DNA from: Conus ventricosus
Taxonomy: Eukaryota; Mollusca; Gastropoda; Neogastropoda; Conidae
Assembly: GCA_018398815.1 (NCBI GenBank)
Contig: CM031611.1
Location: forward strand, 80,298,326-80,325,825
Direction: 5' to 3'
Length of the DNA stretch: 27,500 nt
Shown: in pieces, positions 1-9,739 of the stretch
How the letters are laid out: the number at the start of each line of letters is the position of its first letter
Position numbering within the stretch: position 1 is the first letter of the stretch
Program-made: the position numbers and the translations under genes
The notes under the pieces: generated by a model
Databases searched by the model: none
Told to the model about the DNA's origin: nothing
What the model saw: the letters and a program-made list of their open reading frames with translations, nothing else

Positions 1-547
1 TCTCTCTCCACTAGATCAGAGAGAAGCCGACAACCTCCCTCCTTCTCTACCCCCCTCCCATATTCACGACCGCACGCTGACTTGTCGCGCGTGAAGACCG
101 GGGAATGACGAAATCATGTTCAACAGTCCATTGTCAATTGGTATGTGCTGATACAGGCACTTTAAATTCAAACCCCAACAGCCAAGAAGGTGCATTTTCG
201 AATCTTCTATACTGGTTCTCCAACTGTAAGTGGTGGGGAAGGACCAAACCTCCCCGCTCCCTTTTGTGTCTGTAGTGACCCAAAGCCAACCGGAACCTGA
301 GCAGGAGTTTAGCCTACAGAAAGGAGAAACTCAGTCCCTCATATTCACTGTCTTCACCTACAGCCGAAAGACTGACGCTGCGTAGCCACAATGACAACAG
401 GGTAAGCCAGAGAGAGTGAAAGTTTACCTCACCTACTCTGATCAGGTCTAAGGTTCACTGATAACCCAGAACTGCATGCTGAAACTATGTTTCTAAATTT
501 TAAGACAAAGCACCGATTGTATGTATGCCATGTGTTTTATAGATAAA
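1..547. other. Unassigned DNA, no gene recognised
   Basis: I see no protein family, RNA gene or mobile element here. The first 60 bases are pyrimidine-rich and the rest is mixed in composition. Donor-like GTAAG strings occur near 226 and 401, but neither follows a convincing open frame, so I do not call exons. Confidence 0.6.
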
Positions 548-549
548 CT

Positions 550-655
550 TATGTCAGTATTTGATGACATATAACTGTATGCCAGTATTTTTATGACATA
601 TAACTGTATGCCAGTATTTGATGACATATAAGTGTATGCCAGTATTTGATGACAT
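550..655. repeat. Short tandem repeat, about 28-bp unit, 3 full copies
   Basis: Units start at 564, 593 and 621 with lengths 29, 28 and 28 bp. Each begins ATGACATATAA and ends CAGTATTT. Partial units flank the array on both sides (550-563 and 649-655). Copies differ by only a few bases. The minus-strand open frame 493-699 across it is a by-product of the repeat. Confidence 0.9.
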
Positions 656-733
656 CTAGCAAGATGATGGGGTATTCTTTGTAATAGTTTGTTTGTCACA
701 GCTTGGTAAAAACTATTAAGGTGCTTGGGTAAG

Positions 734-776
734 ATTCTTTGTTAACAATCTGATTAACATTCTTTGTTAACAATCT
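734..776. repeat. 18-bp direct repeat, two copies 25 bp apart
   Basis: The sequence ATTCTTTGTTAACAATCT occurs at 734-751 and again at 759-776 without mismatch. This is a small local duplication in AT-rich DNA. Confidence 0.9.
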
Positions 777-1241
777 AACTTTTGCCAGTGTTCAATACTA
801 TCTTTTATGATGATAACTGAACGATAAATTCTTTTGATTGGAAAAAAAAACTGTTTGCCTGTACAAGGTGAAAACTGTTGATTTATGAATACTGTTGATT
901 GTTGGAATGCTTTGTTAGTATTGATTTAAGTAAAATAAATGTGTACTTGGAGTAGTTATTGCAAGTTACTTCAATTTAAATTTTAAATAAAAAAACACTG
1001 AAGAGTTATTTGATTTCCATTTGTTTAGCATTGTCTTCCCGTTCCTAGCCCTTAGTTCACTCAAACTTTGAGTGAAACTGGAGACTGAAAATTTTATGGC
1101 AGATACATTCATGCTAGTCTAGTCCTTTGTTGGCGAGATCTGACACTTTTAAACTGAAAGCCAGAGGGCAAGTGGGGAGAACTTGGACAAGCCAGACTCC
1201 CCAGCTCCCTTTAACTACAGACCAGGTTCTGTTTGTTTTAG

Positions 1242-1390
1242 AACCTGCGTTCATATCTACCCTGGGCATGCCCCCTTGCGGACAAACACCACAGCCAACA
1301 CTTGATAAAGCAGGTCAAACAAAAAGTGGATCAGTCGCCAAAAAACTAAAGAGAAATCAACACTCCTCCCCAACATCAGATAAGTCCTGA
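1242..1390 (+). CDS. Candidate terminal exon, unknown protein
   Basis: An open frame without ATG runs from about 1127 to the TGA at 1388-1390. Within it, a pyrimidine-rich stretch ends in TTTTAG at 1236-1241, a good match to a 3' splice acceptor, with a branch-point-like TTAAC near 1211. The encoded tail begins PAFISTLGMPPCGQ and ends in a Lys/Ser-rich segment (KSGSVAKKLKRNQ then HSSPTSDKS), resembling the disordered basic end of a nuclear protein. No family is recognised, no polyadenylation signal follows closely, and no upstream exon was found. It could be chance. Confidence 0.25.
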
Positions 1391-2360
1391 TGTTCCCACT
1401 GGATTCCAGCTCATCTCATCCAGAACTGTCCTCTTTTAATGCCAGACCAGTGGGCCCCAAACAAAATCACCCTGAACTAAGTTTGTGAAATTGATTTGAA
1501 TAGTTCACCCTTGTATAAAAAAAACAAGGTGATGTTGAAAGTGCACTTAACTTGTGTCAGTTTTTTGTTGTTCATTCAGTTTTGAATGTTTGATCTTCTC
1601 TCTAATTTTGTCTCTCAGGGCTACAATTTACTTTTAAGTGTACAAGCCTAAGAAGAAAAAATATCCCTGAGCCATTCTTGAGTAGTTTTAACAGTCCCAA
1701 GGAAAAATACAAATTTCTTTCAATGACTAGTACCTGAAAGTTGCTCCTTCGGTAACGGGTAAAAGAGAAGGTGGAAGTGAATTTCAGTATAACTCTAATA
1801 GAAAAAAGCACTGTGAGTCATTCCCCTAGAGCACACACCGACCCACCCCCAGCTCTCGTCACAGATGCCACAGTCTCTCACTGACGAGATTATTTTGTCA
1901 GGGCAAATTTTATAAAGAATGTTATTGAGTCCAGCAAGCAAACGACGACGAACAAATGATAAACAGAGGAAGTCAAAGGGTTAAGGGGCGGGGGTTCTGA
2001 AGGACGTCTTTTTTTTTCTGTGTTGGGTGCCGCAATTATTGTCGCCCCATTGCACCTTCGATGAAAAACGTCCCCTGACAGGTGAAGGAAAAATGCCCCG
2101 GGAAATTTTTAATGCCCTGATTGCAGGGCTCGCTGCCCAGGGTATGCATGGGATCAAAATCGTCTTTCGTTTTGTAGAAGAAAGTCCCTCAACTTCGTCC
2201 TTCTGCAACTCCCCCCTCCCTCCCCTTTTCCCCTTCCACCCCCCCTTTTCCTCCACACAAAAAAACCTAAATTTGAACGTCAAGAAAAGTGAAGAACATG
2301 GACATGTAATTCATGTGTCGGTGCTCCCTTTTTGTCTTATTCTCACTCATTTATTTTGAT
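1391..2360. other. Unassigned DNA with short open frames on both strands
   Basis: No family is recognised. Between 2027 and 2190 the plus strand reads like protein (for example IFNALIAGLAAQGMHGI) before entering a C/T-rich tract, and the minus strand is also open. The frame starts at GTG, not ATG. A 6-bp inverted repeat (GCCCTG 2114-2119, CAGGGC 2124-2129) lies inside. I cannot tell a short exon from chance. Confidence 0.4.
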
Positions 2361-2364
2361 TTAA

Positions 2365-2440
2365 ATCCTCCGCCTTTCTCTCTCTCTTCTCTCTCTCTTC
2401 CCCTCTCTCTCCACTCTCTCGCTCTCTCTTCTCTCTGTGA
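2365..2440 (+). repeat. CT-rich simple repeat
   Basis: Imperfect TCTC and CTCTT runs. The purine complement is on the minus strand. Confidence 0.85.
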
Positions 2441-2593
2441 ACTGTGTATCTGCAGATAAAGCCCTCATGTTTGGTTAAGGAAAGCTCTCTCCGTCTTTAA
2501 ACATCTTACTAGTTGGCCTGTCTGTCTCTCCTCCCTGCCTTAGTCCACCATTACGAAGACCATCAAACCAATTTAAACGCGCGCGCTTCCTCT

Positions 2594-2640
2594 CCCCCCC
2601 CCCCCATTTACCCCCCCCCCCCCCCCCCCCCATCCATCCA
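2594..2640 (+). repeat. Poly(C) runs
   Basis: Two C runs, of about 13 and about 20 bases, are separated by ATTTA and then give way to CATCCATCCACCC. The overlapping open frames 2475-2862 are proline-rich or glycine-rich shadows. Confidence 0.9.
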
Positions 2641-2904
2641 CCCACCCCAACACTCCAGAGAAACGAGACCCACAAGACCCCCCTTTTTTTTCTCTGAACG
2701 CAATACATATGGAGCTGGAAAATTGTACCCTCGACAACGACCCGGTAAGCCAGGCGTTTGTTTTGTTTCTTTCCTCGTTCGGCGAGATCTACAACTTTTT
2801 TTTCCTTGTTTGCCGTCCTGAGCTTCTCCTGTTTCCTCCCATGTTCCAATACCGTCCATCATGAATTTCGGACAGACCTATTTTGCACAGACATCCTTTC
2901 CTGC

Positions 2905-2905
<1 letters not shown>

Positions 2906-2957
<52 letters not shown>

Positions 2958-2959
2958 GG
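2906..2959 (+). repeat. Abutting homopolymers, T31 then G23
   Basis: Thirty-one T residues (2906-2936) are followed directly by 23 G residues (2937-2959). Exact lengths are uncertain because sequencing of such runs is error-prone. Confidence 0.9.
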
Positions 2960-3500
2960 TCTCTTACTCTGCCTGCTTAGTCTTTTTCCCCGTCCAAGTT
3001 AATTTCACGCGTCACACTCGAATTCAGTCCGATTTCCCTCCCCCTGTTTCACGTTTCTTGCCAATAATTTAGGAATTAATGCGGCGTGCCCAGACGCAAA
3101 AGTTGTGACGCATCGAAGTTTCTCGTGATTCCCCGGGCCCCTTTTTAGTCGCATCGCCTCTCTCCCCTTACGGTTTCAAAGTTTTTTTTTGTGTGCGTTT
3201 TCTTTTTTTTTTTCTTTTTTTTTTGCTTCATGTTTTTAGTGTCTTCTCCTGTGAGCCTCTTTTTCCTCTGGTTTCTGTTTAAAATTTTTGCATCTGCTGA
3301 AAAAAAATTAGAGAACCATTAGGTGTTCGCTCGTCCGACCTGTACACCCTGAAGTTCTGAGTTGAGTTTCATCTGTGTGGTATGCGAGCCGCTCCGACCA
3401 GTCTATTTTTTCATTGAACGTCTGTTCCTCTCTCCTGCTTTGTCTGTCTGTCTCTCCTCTCTTTGTTTCCCCCCCCTCCCTCTCTCTTTCAAATGAGCCC
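2960..3500. other. Unassigned T-rich DNA
   Basis: No gene is seen. It includes T-rich runs around 3182-3225 and pyrimidine-rich DNA from 3425 onwards. Confidence 0.6.

Positions 3501-3501
<1 letters not shown>

Positions 3502-3548
<47 letters not shown>
3502..3548 (+). repeat. Poly(C) run of 47 bases
   Basis: Forty-seven consecutive C residues, the longest single homopolymer in the window. All three forward frames read through it as polyproline, so the open frames 3308-3759 are artefacts. Confidence 0.92.
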
Positions 3549-3551
<3 letters not shown>

Positions 3552-3623
3552 CTTCTTTCCCTTCTCCTGTTCATCATGGAAAAATGATAGAATAGTTCTC
3601 CGAGTCTCTATGACTTTCTGTCT

Positions 3624-3810
3624 GACCACCCTCTCTCTCTTCTCTCTCTCTCTCTCTCTCCTCCCCTCTGTCCCTTCCTCGTCCCCTCTCTCATGGTTTC
3701 ACCCCTCCCCCCCTCTCCTCTCCCCTCTCCCTTCTCTCTCTCTCTGCCTCTCACAATAATTCCCACCTCCCTCACTCTCATCTCCCCACTCCACTCCCCC
3801 CCCCCCCCCT
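3624..3810 (+). repeat. Pyrimidine-rich tract (CT and C runs)
   Basis: Almost pure C/T on the plus strand, ending CCCCCTTTCAG at about 3809-3814. That ending is also acceptor-like for plus-strand splicing. Confidence 0.85.
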
Positions 3811-4052
3811 TTCAGATCGGGCAGTGGCGTCTACTTGTCGAGCAGTCGGTTTGTGCCGAAGGTTGGGGGGAAGACGACTCTGTGTGATTTCCCTGGGCTG
3901 CGGGACAGGCGGGGAAACATCCACGGGGCCCACACAGTCCTCGGTGTCCACAGACAGCGCTGGGTTGTCTGTCGGCGTCAGCAAGGCAGCTGCCTGCTCC
4001 ACGCTCCCTGGGACACGCCCAGAACCAACACGACCCATCTCCAGGATCACGG
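3811..4052 (-). CDS. Candidate internal exon, unknown protein
   Basis: On the minus strand a CT tract is followed by TGCCTAG, an acceptor-like AG at 4054-4053. An open frame of about 80 codons then reads VILEMGRVGSGRVPGSVEQ through LSVDTEDCVGPVDVSPPVP to about RQVDATARSER. Composition is balanced and codons are GC-rich at third positions, unlike the surrounding repeats. No domain is recognised. No clear GTAAG/GTGAG donor is visible; the frame enters a G run. The plus strand also has an acceptor-like site (TTTCAG near 3814) and an open frame of about 80 codons rich in His, Arg, Trp and Cys, which looks less like protein. Strand and reality are both uncertain. Confidence 0.25.
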
Positions 4053-4072
4053 CTAGGCAGACAATTCGCAGA

Positions 4073-4161
4073 CAGAGAGAGAGAGAGAGAGAGAGAGCAA
4101 ACAGAGAGAGAGAGAGAGAATAGAGAGACAAAGGAGAGAGAGAGAGAGAGCAGAAGAGAGA

Positions 4162-4206
<45 letters not shown>

Positions 4207-4244
4207 GAGAGACAGACAGAGAGAGAGGGGAAAGAGAGAGAGGG

Positions 4245-4299
<55 letters not shown>

Positions 4300-4333
4300 G
4301 GGGACAGAGAACATAGAGAGAAAGATACAAGCG

Positions 4334-4371
<38 letters not shown>

Positions 4372-4412
4372 CAGAGAGATAGAATAGAGAAACAGAGAAA
4401 GAGATAGAGAGG

Positions 4413-4450
<38 letters not shown>

Positions 4451-4511
4451 CAGACAGACAGACAGCGACTGTCGTTCTGTATCATCTACCAAGTTGACAT
4501 AGTATTCGGAG

Positions 4512-4548
<37 letters not shown>

Positions 4549-4697
4549 GAGAAGAGACAGACAGACAGAGACAGACAGACAGAAAGAGGGAGAGAGAGAA
4601 GAAGAAAATTGTTCTGTTATTTAACACATGTACATGATGTGTAAGAAGAGAGCGAGAGAGAGAGAGAGAGAGAGAGAGAGGGGAGGGAGGGAGGAAG
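4073..4697 (+). repeat. Long imperfect (GA)n array with embedded (TA)n and (ACAG)n
   Basis: Over 600 bp of purine-rich GA repeats. A (TA) run of about 24 bp lies at 4245-4268, and GACA/CAGA units at 4452-4466 and 4556-4582. A short unique piece (4467-4515) interrupts it. Its 178- and 271-codon minus-strand frames are Ser/Leu repeats, not genes. Confidence 0.95.
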
Positions 4698-4807
4698 ATA
4701 AATTAAGAATTCAGAATGTCTTGAATTTTGGCCATGGCGCAAGAAAACAGGAAGCAAGCAAACAAGTGGAGGGGGACAAATCGGAATCTTTGCCATGTTT
4801 CGCAGCG

Positions 4808-4808
<1 letters not shown>

Positions 4809-4866
<58 letters not shown>
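4809..4866 (+). repeat. (TG)29 microsatellite
   Basis: Uninterrupted TG dinucleotide for 58 bp, followed by a G run at 4868-4877. Confidence 0.95.
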
Positions 4867-4869
<3 letters not shown>

Positions 4870-4880
4870 GGGGGGGGAGA

Positions 4881-5500
4881 GAATGAATGAATGTCATTTA
4901 TTCAAAAAGGCCATGGCCCCATCTGAAGAGGGTCACAACACTATGAACTGTGAATAATAATGTAAAACTCAAAATCAAAACTCAGTATAACACACGCTAT
5001 AATCTATGAAAAAACGTACAAAACATTTTCCCACTTTGCTCGCACTTATTGAGAAAAAGCTCTAATGCTTTGAAATGATTTCTACAGATACATTGCTAAG
5101 TTTCTTATTACATTTTCAATTTTTGTTGATTGTAGCAATACTAAACGAAAATTAGATGTATATCATAACATTTTGATGGACTAAACTTATTTCTTAAAGT
5201 CATTCAACACTGGCCAGCTAAACACGAAATGAAAATCTCATCCTTTTATTGCTGAACTACCTAGACGACTTGTGGGCGTTCCATTTCCACCATACTTATA
5301 TCTTTGGGAGGTGCACGGCGATATCAGATACTCCAAACCTAAAAATTGACTGACGCAGTTCTTTCAAAACTACACATGGCCCAATTTAAACGTATGGTTC
5401 ATCTAATGACTGACTTTAAACAATCTGTGCAATGAAAATCTGTCACTCGTCTGAATATGAGTGTCAGTTTCTGCCACCTACAATCAATGATGCGTTGCTT
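4881..5500 (-). mobile_element. 3' end of a 5'-truncated LINE (copy A)
   Basis: Read on the minus strand, the segment ends with a 10-bp palindrome GGCCATGGCC (4918-4909), a short spacer, AATAAA (4902-4897), TGACA and then a short tail of CATT units (4893-4881). A hairpin, a polyadenylation-like hexamer and a short tandem tail is a common LINE 3' terminus. No intact coding frame remains upstream. The upstream boundary is not visible and is set arbitrarily before the next GA array. The call rests on the tail layout and its likeness to copy B, not on a protein match. Confidence 0.5.
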
Positions 5501-5506
5501 GTGAGA

Positions 5507-5510
5507 GGGG

Positions 5511-5568
<58 letters not shown>
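5507..5568 (+). repeat. (GA)n microsatellite
   Basis: GA repeats with a few G interruptions, about 60 bp, between the two minus-strand LINE 3' ends. Confidence 0.93.
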
Positions 5569-5570
<2 letters not shown>

Positions 5571-5945
5571 GTGACACTGACACTGACTGAACTGACACTG
5601 ACATCTTTTATTGACAATGGCTTATAGCCTTTTTTGTCAAGGGGGTACAATGTCTTTTTTCATGCATAAAAGAAATGAAAACAAAAGAAGAACTGCAAAT
5701 TAGGTTTTCTACACAACTAATCAAAATTTAAAAAATGATTTCCATTTTTCCCTCACTCATTTGCGTTTCTTGTATATGTTTAGTACAAAATCATTCTCAA
5801 CAAAAACACCATTCCCGTCACATACGCACACTTATCCATTCTATCTTCCATCGACTTACACGCACGCATTTGTATCCTTATCCTCCCTTCTCCCCATTCA
5901 CAAACATTCTCTGTACAGATGATTTATCTGGCTTGATATGAAAAA
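5569..5945 (-). mobile_element. 3' end of a 5'-truncated LINE (copy B)
   Basis: On the minus strand this segment carries an extended hairpin at 5640-5611: outer arms TTGACAA and TTGTCAA, inner arms GGCT and AGCC. AATAAA follows at 5612-5607, then a tail of degenerate TCAGTG units (about 5604-5570). The order of hairpin, AATAAA and short-repeat tail matches copy A although the sequences differ. The upstream part is A/C-rich and non-coding. The upstream boundary is approximate. Confidence 0.5.
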
Positions 5946-6082
5946 ACACTCACTTGAACCATCAAGCTTCAAGGTCAAATAAGTATTCTGAACAATAAAA
6001 ATGAAATTAATTAATATCCCCTCAATGTTTTGAACTTTTATTCATTCATAATTTTCTTCCGCGTGTCTACAGCTTTTTATTA

Positions 6083-6126
6083 TTATGTTTCGGAAAGGGG
6101 GATATTGTGTTTCGGAAAGGTGGATA
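6083..6126. repeat. 22-bp local duplication
   Basis: The string TTATGTTTCGGAAAGG (from 6083) recurs as TTGTGTTTCGGAAAGG (from 6105), and both run on into G(G/T)GGATAT. This duplicates the first codons of the LINE fragment that follows. Confidence 0.85.
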
Positions 6127-7016
6127 TTTAGCTAAGAATGAAGTTTGGTGGTATGGTAATTTTGAGGTTAAAGTAACCAATTCGTACAAATGTTTGGGTA
6201 TGTTTTTTACGACAAAACTAAGTTGGAATTTAGGTTGGTGTGAAACAAGTAGAAAAGGCAAAAAAGGAGTGATAGAAATTTTGGAAAACGTTGAAGAAAT
6301 TAAATACTACTGATCCACACATATTTTGGAAGCTGTTTGATACCCAGATTGAACGATTCTTACATATGGTGCTGAAATATGGGGACTTGAAGAAAATCTA
6401 AAAATAGAAAGAGTGCACACTTATGCAATCAAAAGGTTTCTGAATATTCCGATTCATTCGTCCAATAAGATAGCATATGGTGAAACAGGAAGGTACCCTT
6501 TGTTCATCAGATGTATTGTAAAGTGTGTTAGATACTGGTGTAAAGTAATACGACTACCAGTAGCTAGACTGAGAAGGCTAGCCTTTGACATGATGCTGCA
6601 ACAATGTGAATTAGGGACATGTTACCTGGGCCTCTAAGGTTAGTAAGTGTGGGAGACAGAGAATGGGTTTCGGGATAGTATGGTTGAGACTGGCAGTCGG
6701 AAACGAGACCGCTTTTATGTCTGAATTCAAGATAGACTAATTTCCTCGTATAAACAAAACTGGCTCTGAAACTTGAAGAACATGACGTTATTCCTGGTTC
6801 CTATCCTTCAAATGTAACTTGGAGCGGCAGAAATGTATTTACATATAATATCTAATCGATGGCAAAAGAGTATCCTTGAAGAATTTGTAGAATTTTGAAC
6901 ACTGGGACTAAATGCTAATAAAAGATGGTATCTATTTAATGATGCTGTTGATGATCTCATGTCCAGTATTGTAAATGTTATTGCATTTAGAGAAGATGAG
7001 ATCATGTTTTGTTAAC
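6083..7016 (+). pseudogene. LINE polyprotein, C-terminal fragment (broken)
   Basis: The region encodes, across several frameshifts, the end of a reverse-transcriptase polyprotein. Pieces in order are FRKGGYLAKNEVWW and YKCLGMFFTTKLSW (6104-6235, the thumb or 'YLG' region), FWKLFDTQIER then YGAEIWGL (6331-6388), IERVHTYAIKRFLN (6406-6447), YGETGRYPL (6476-6502) and VRYW (about 6527). Then come SYKQNW-like and NRWQKSILEEF remnants (6740-6890) and a decayed zinc-finger-like end containing EDE (near 6993). This order is known from LINE polyproteins of aquatic invertebrates, but I do not assign a clade. The catalytic RT core is absent. The family differs from the LINE at 8450-11522. Confidence 0.75.
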
Positions 7017-7500
7017 TTGTCTGCTTATGGGAACATTAGAAAATAGATCAAGATTCTTTGGATCTTAACAAGGTAAAGAGTCGAAAACCTTAACAATATT
7101 TTGACAAACAAATGATGGAACATTGTTAAAGATGACTAGCAAAATATCTAACAGAAGCAGAAGAGAGAGAGAGAGTGAGGACGGAGAGGGAGGACGAGAG
7201 AGAGAGAGAGAATGAGGGGAAGCGTGAGAGAGAGAGAGAGAGTGAGGGTGTGAGTGTAGTGGTATGAAGGTCAAAGTGAGAATTTTAGACAGTCTGGATA
7301 TTTTGGCCCAAATCAATGCACGAATACAAGGAGGAATCAAAAAAGGGGGAGGGGGGTACAATGCGGGAATCTTAGCCATGTTTCACCACATTCTGTTTAT
7401 GCATGTGTGAGAGAGAGTGAGAGAGATGAGGAGAAACGAGATGAGAGAGAGAGAGAGGGAGAGGAGAGGAGAGAGAATATGAAAGATCTTCACGAGGTAG
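7017..7500. other. Unassigned DNA with GA microsatellites
   Basis: GA-rich patches lie at 7163-7251 and 7408-7478. The remainder shows no gene or element that I recognise. Confidence 0.7.
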
Positions 7501-7854
7501 CCGGACTTAGATAATGACAGTTGCACAGAAGCCGAGTCAGTTCATTGGCGTTCAGCGGTGACTGTGCCGATTCAAAACAGGACGCCTTCTTCGTACCTCC
7601 TCCCACGACTGTACGCTGGAGTGGTGTACATTGCCATAGTGGGTAGAAACCAGCGTGGAGCCGGCGTTATCCTGTATGGAGTAGCTAACAATACACGTCG
7701 CTCAAGCACAGTCCCCAGCATCAGCTTGCCGACACCAGACCATCACAACGAGTTCCCGGCGGGCAACTTTACAATCCGAACAGACTCCCACTTCGAGAAG
7801 GAGATGCCGTGGGCTATTCTCCACAATCACAGGACGTTGCTGTCGTTGGTGTAA
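7501..7854 (+). CDS. Unidentified open frame, possible exon or pseudogene
   Basis: A frame of 117 codons is open from just after a TAG at 7498-7500 to the TAA at 7852-7854, without an ATG near its start. It reads TVPIQNRTPSSYLLPRLYA, then AGVVYIAIVGRNQRGAG, NNTRRSSTVPSISLPTPDH and MPWAILHNHRTLLSLV. Composition is balanced and not derived from simple repeats, unlike most frames here. There is one hydrophobic stretch (AGVVYIAIVG) and two possible N-glycosylation sites (NRT, NFT). No family is recognised. The sequence upstream is purine-rich GA repeat, a poor splice acceptor, so this may be a fragment of an old transposon or gene. Confidence 0.3.
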   Translation, partial: PDLDNDSCTEAESVHWRSAVTVPIQNRTPSSYLLPRLYAGVVYIAIVGRNQRGAGVILYGVANNTRRSSTVPSISLPTPDHHNEFPAGNFTIRTDSHFEKEMPWAILHNHRTLLSLV

Positions 7855-8449
7855 TGGCGGACACAGCAATGGCTGGAACACATTTCCCAAAGATCTCTTT
7901 GACCTGTCGTCTCTTTAGTCGATATTTCCAGGGTTCAGATCAAACTGAAGGGATTTTGAAAAGGGAAAGAAGATGAATTACCACGTTAGATTGTGTTTAA
8001 TACGTCGTCGTCTTTCATATTTGTCATCTCTGTCTTGTTAGTGTCTGTTTTTGTGAGAGTCACTTGGATACATAAAGCAGTTGGCCTCGTTGACGTCTCT
8101 GCAAATTCATGGTATACACTTAAATGTATGTTATATGATTTCAGCAGTTTATGAAGCATTATCAATTGTGTATATTATCATGGACTTGTTTTACCTGCGG
8201 GCTTCCAAACTTTAGTTCAAGACTTTTTGAGGATTCTATTGAAAATTGCTGCACAGAAAGCAACCGTTTTGTCCCTATCATCACCAGACCGTTCCCCAAA
8301 AGGATATACTGAAAGTTTGTCCTAAGTTTGCATCACCCTGAATTTAATAAACTGTAAAAATCCCAAATCTAAAGTGCAACGGAACCCTAATCATTAAGAA
8401 GGGAATAAGATAAACTTAATTGCATAGGTCGTTAATTTTCAATCTTCTT
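7855..8449. other. Unassigned AT-rich DNA
   Basis: No gene is visible. The last 100 bases may belong to the 5' end of the adjacent LINE, but I cannot recognise endonuclease motifs until about 8560. Confidence 0.6.
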
Positions 8450-8509
8450 ATTAAGGAAAAAAGGAGAATCAGTAATTTTGTCAAGGAAAAAAAAACATGA
8501 TGTTGATAT

Positions 8510-9120
8510 TGGAACAGAATAATTGGCTAGAAACTGGAACTTCCTGTAGTGAACTTTTAAATGGAGGGATTTTGATATTTTTACAAAGGACAGACTTTGG
8601 AAAAAAAGAGGTGGGGGGAGTCTTGATTGCATTTGGGAAGAATGTTGCACAGTGAGTTTTTATATCAGGCAAAATTAGTGAAAGTTGGTTTTGTAGGGAT
8701 TAATTTTAAGAATAAGAGACCTGTAATTATTTGGATCTGTTACAGACCTCCGACTCAGGTTGAAAATGTTATGTATGTCTATTTGCAGTGACATTTTAAC
8801 AATTGTTTTGGCCAATAGGAAGGCAATATTACGGATTGGTGGAGGACTTTAATTTACCAGATATTTGATTGGGGTGAGATGCCTTACTTGGTAATCAATA
8901 CAGTAAAATATTAATTCTCTGTTTTTTGATCCACAAAGACCTTGGCTTGTACAGTCAGTTGAATCACCATCTCGTGGTAAGGCATTCCTGGATTTTATGT
9001 TTTACCAATTGTCCAGGCGATTTAGGCAATCAGGTAATTTATTGCAGGCCTGGGTGATCATGACATAGTTCTTTTAGAGAGTATTTTCAACCTTTTCGAA
9101 GAAAAAACCCCCTTAACGTA
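8510..9120 (+). pseudogene. LINE endonuclease domain remnant
   Basis: Conserved LINE endonuclease strings survive in shifting frames: GGVLIAFGKNV (8614-8646), YRPPTQV (8741-8761), DFNLPDI (8845-8865) and PSRGKAFLDFMF (8969-9004), then a GDHDIVL-like remnant near 9053-9075. In intact elements this domain nicks target DNA to prime reverse transcription. Stops and single-base shifts, for example just before DFNLPDI, break it. Confidence 0.8.
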
Positions 9121-9444
9121 CCATTCTGACTCTGGAACCAAGCAGATTTACCAAAATTTGCTTACGGCAGGGATACTCATAATTTCAGTACGTCTTTTTT
9201 AGAAAGGGTCCCATAGTGTTAAAGATTTTATGTCAGTGATCTTTGGAAGTGATAAAACTATTTTCGGAATTTATTATGGATGACTACATACTACGTAAAA
9301 TTACTTCAAGCCAAGAAACACCAGCCATGGAATTACTACTATAACTAAACGTTTGTTGGAGAAGGAAACATCGTTTCTTAAGAAATTGAAATTACATCCT
9401 ATTTCAGAAAGATTACTGGTTAGTTAAACATATTAAGAGGAAGG

Positions 9445-9660
9445 TTGTCAGAGAGAGGTAGACTTGCTCACTCCATTTATGTTAATTCGATGATTTGGAA
9501 GGTGATCATTCAAAACAAGAAATATTGGTCTTACATAAGGAGTAAGAGAATCAGGACAACATTGGGATTCCAGACCTGTGAAATAAACCAGAATAACCTA
9601 ATACAGGACCCTGAAGGGAAGCAAACTTGTACTTAACAAGCAGTTTTGTTCAGTTTTCTC
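9445..9660 (+). pseudogene. LINE linker before reverse transcriptase
   Basis: The frame reads NKKYWSYIRSKRIRTTLGF and then LIQDPEGKQ, followed after a shift by LNKQFCSVFS. This is the typical connector with a 'KKFWSYIKSKR' motif and an 'LNKQFSSVF' motif just upstream of the RT domain in CR1/Jockey elements. It helps fix the element type and orientation. Confidence 0.75.
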
Positions 9661-9739
9661 ATATCCAAACCTGTAATTTACGTTAGATAAAGGATGATGA
9701 ATAAACTCCCGAAATGCAAACATCAAAGTAACAAAAGCA

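Noticed and set aside
564..655. CRISPR array
   Set aside because: Units are contiguous without spacers, and the window is eukaryotic in character.
2027..2359. 110-codon plus-strand gene
   Set aside because: Starts at GTG, half of it is C/T tract translation, the opposite strand is also open, and no family is recognised.
3812..4627. 271-codon minus-strand open frame as one protein
   Set aside because: Most of it is Ser/Leu from (GA)n; only the 3811-4052 part has ordinary composition and is listed separately as a weak exon.
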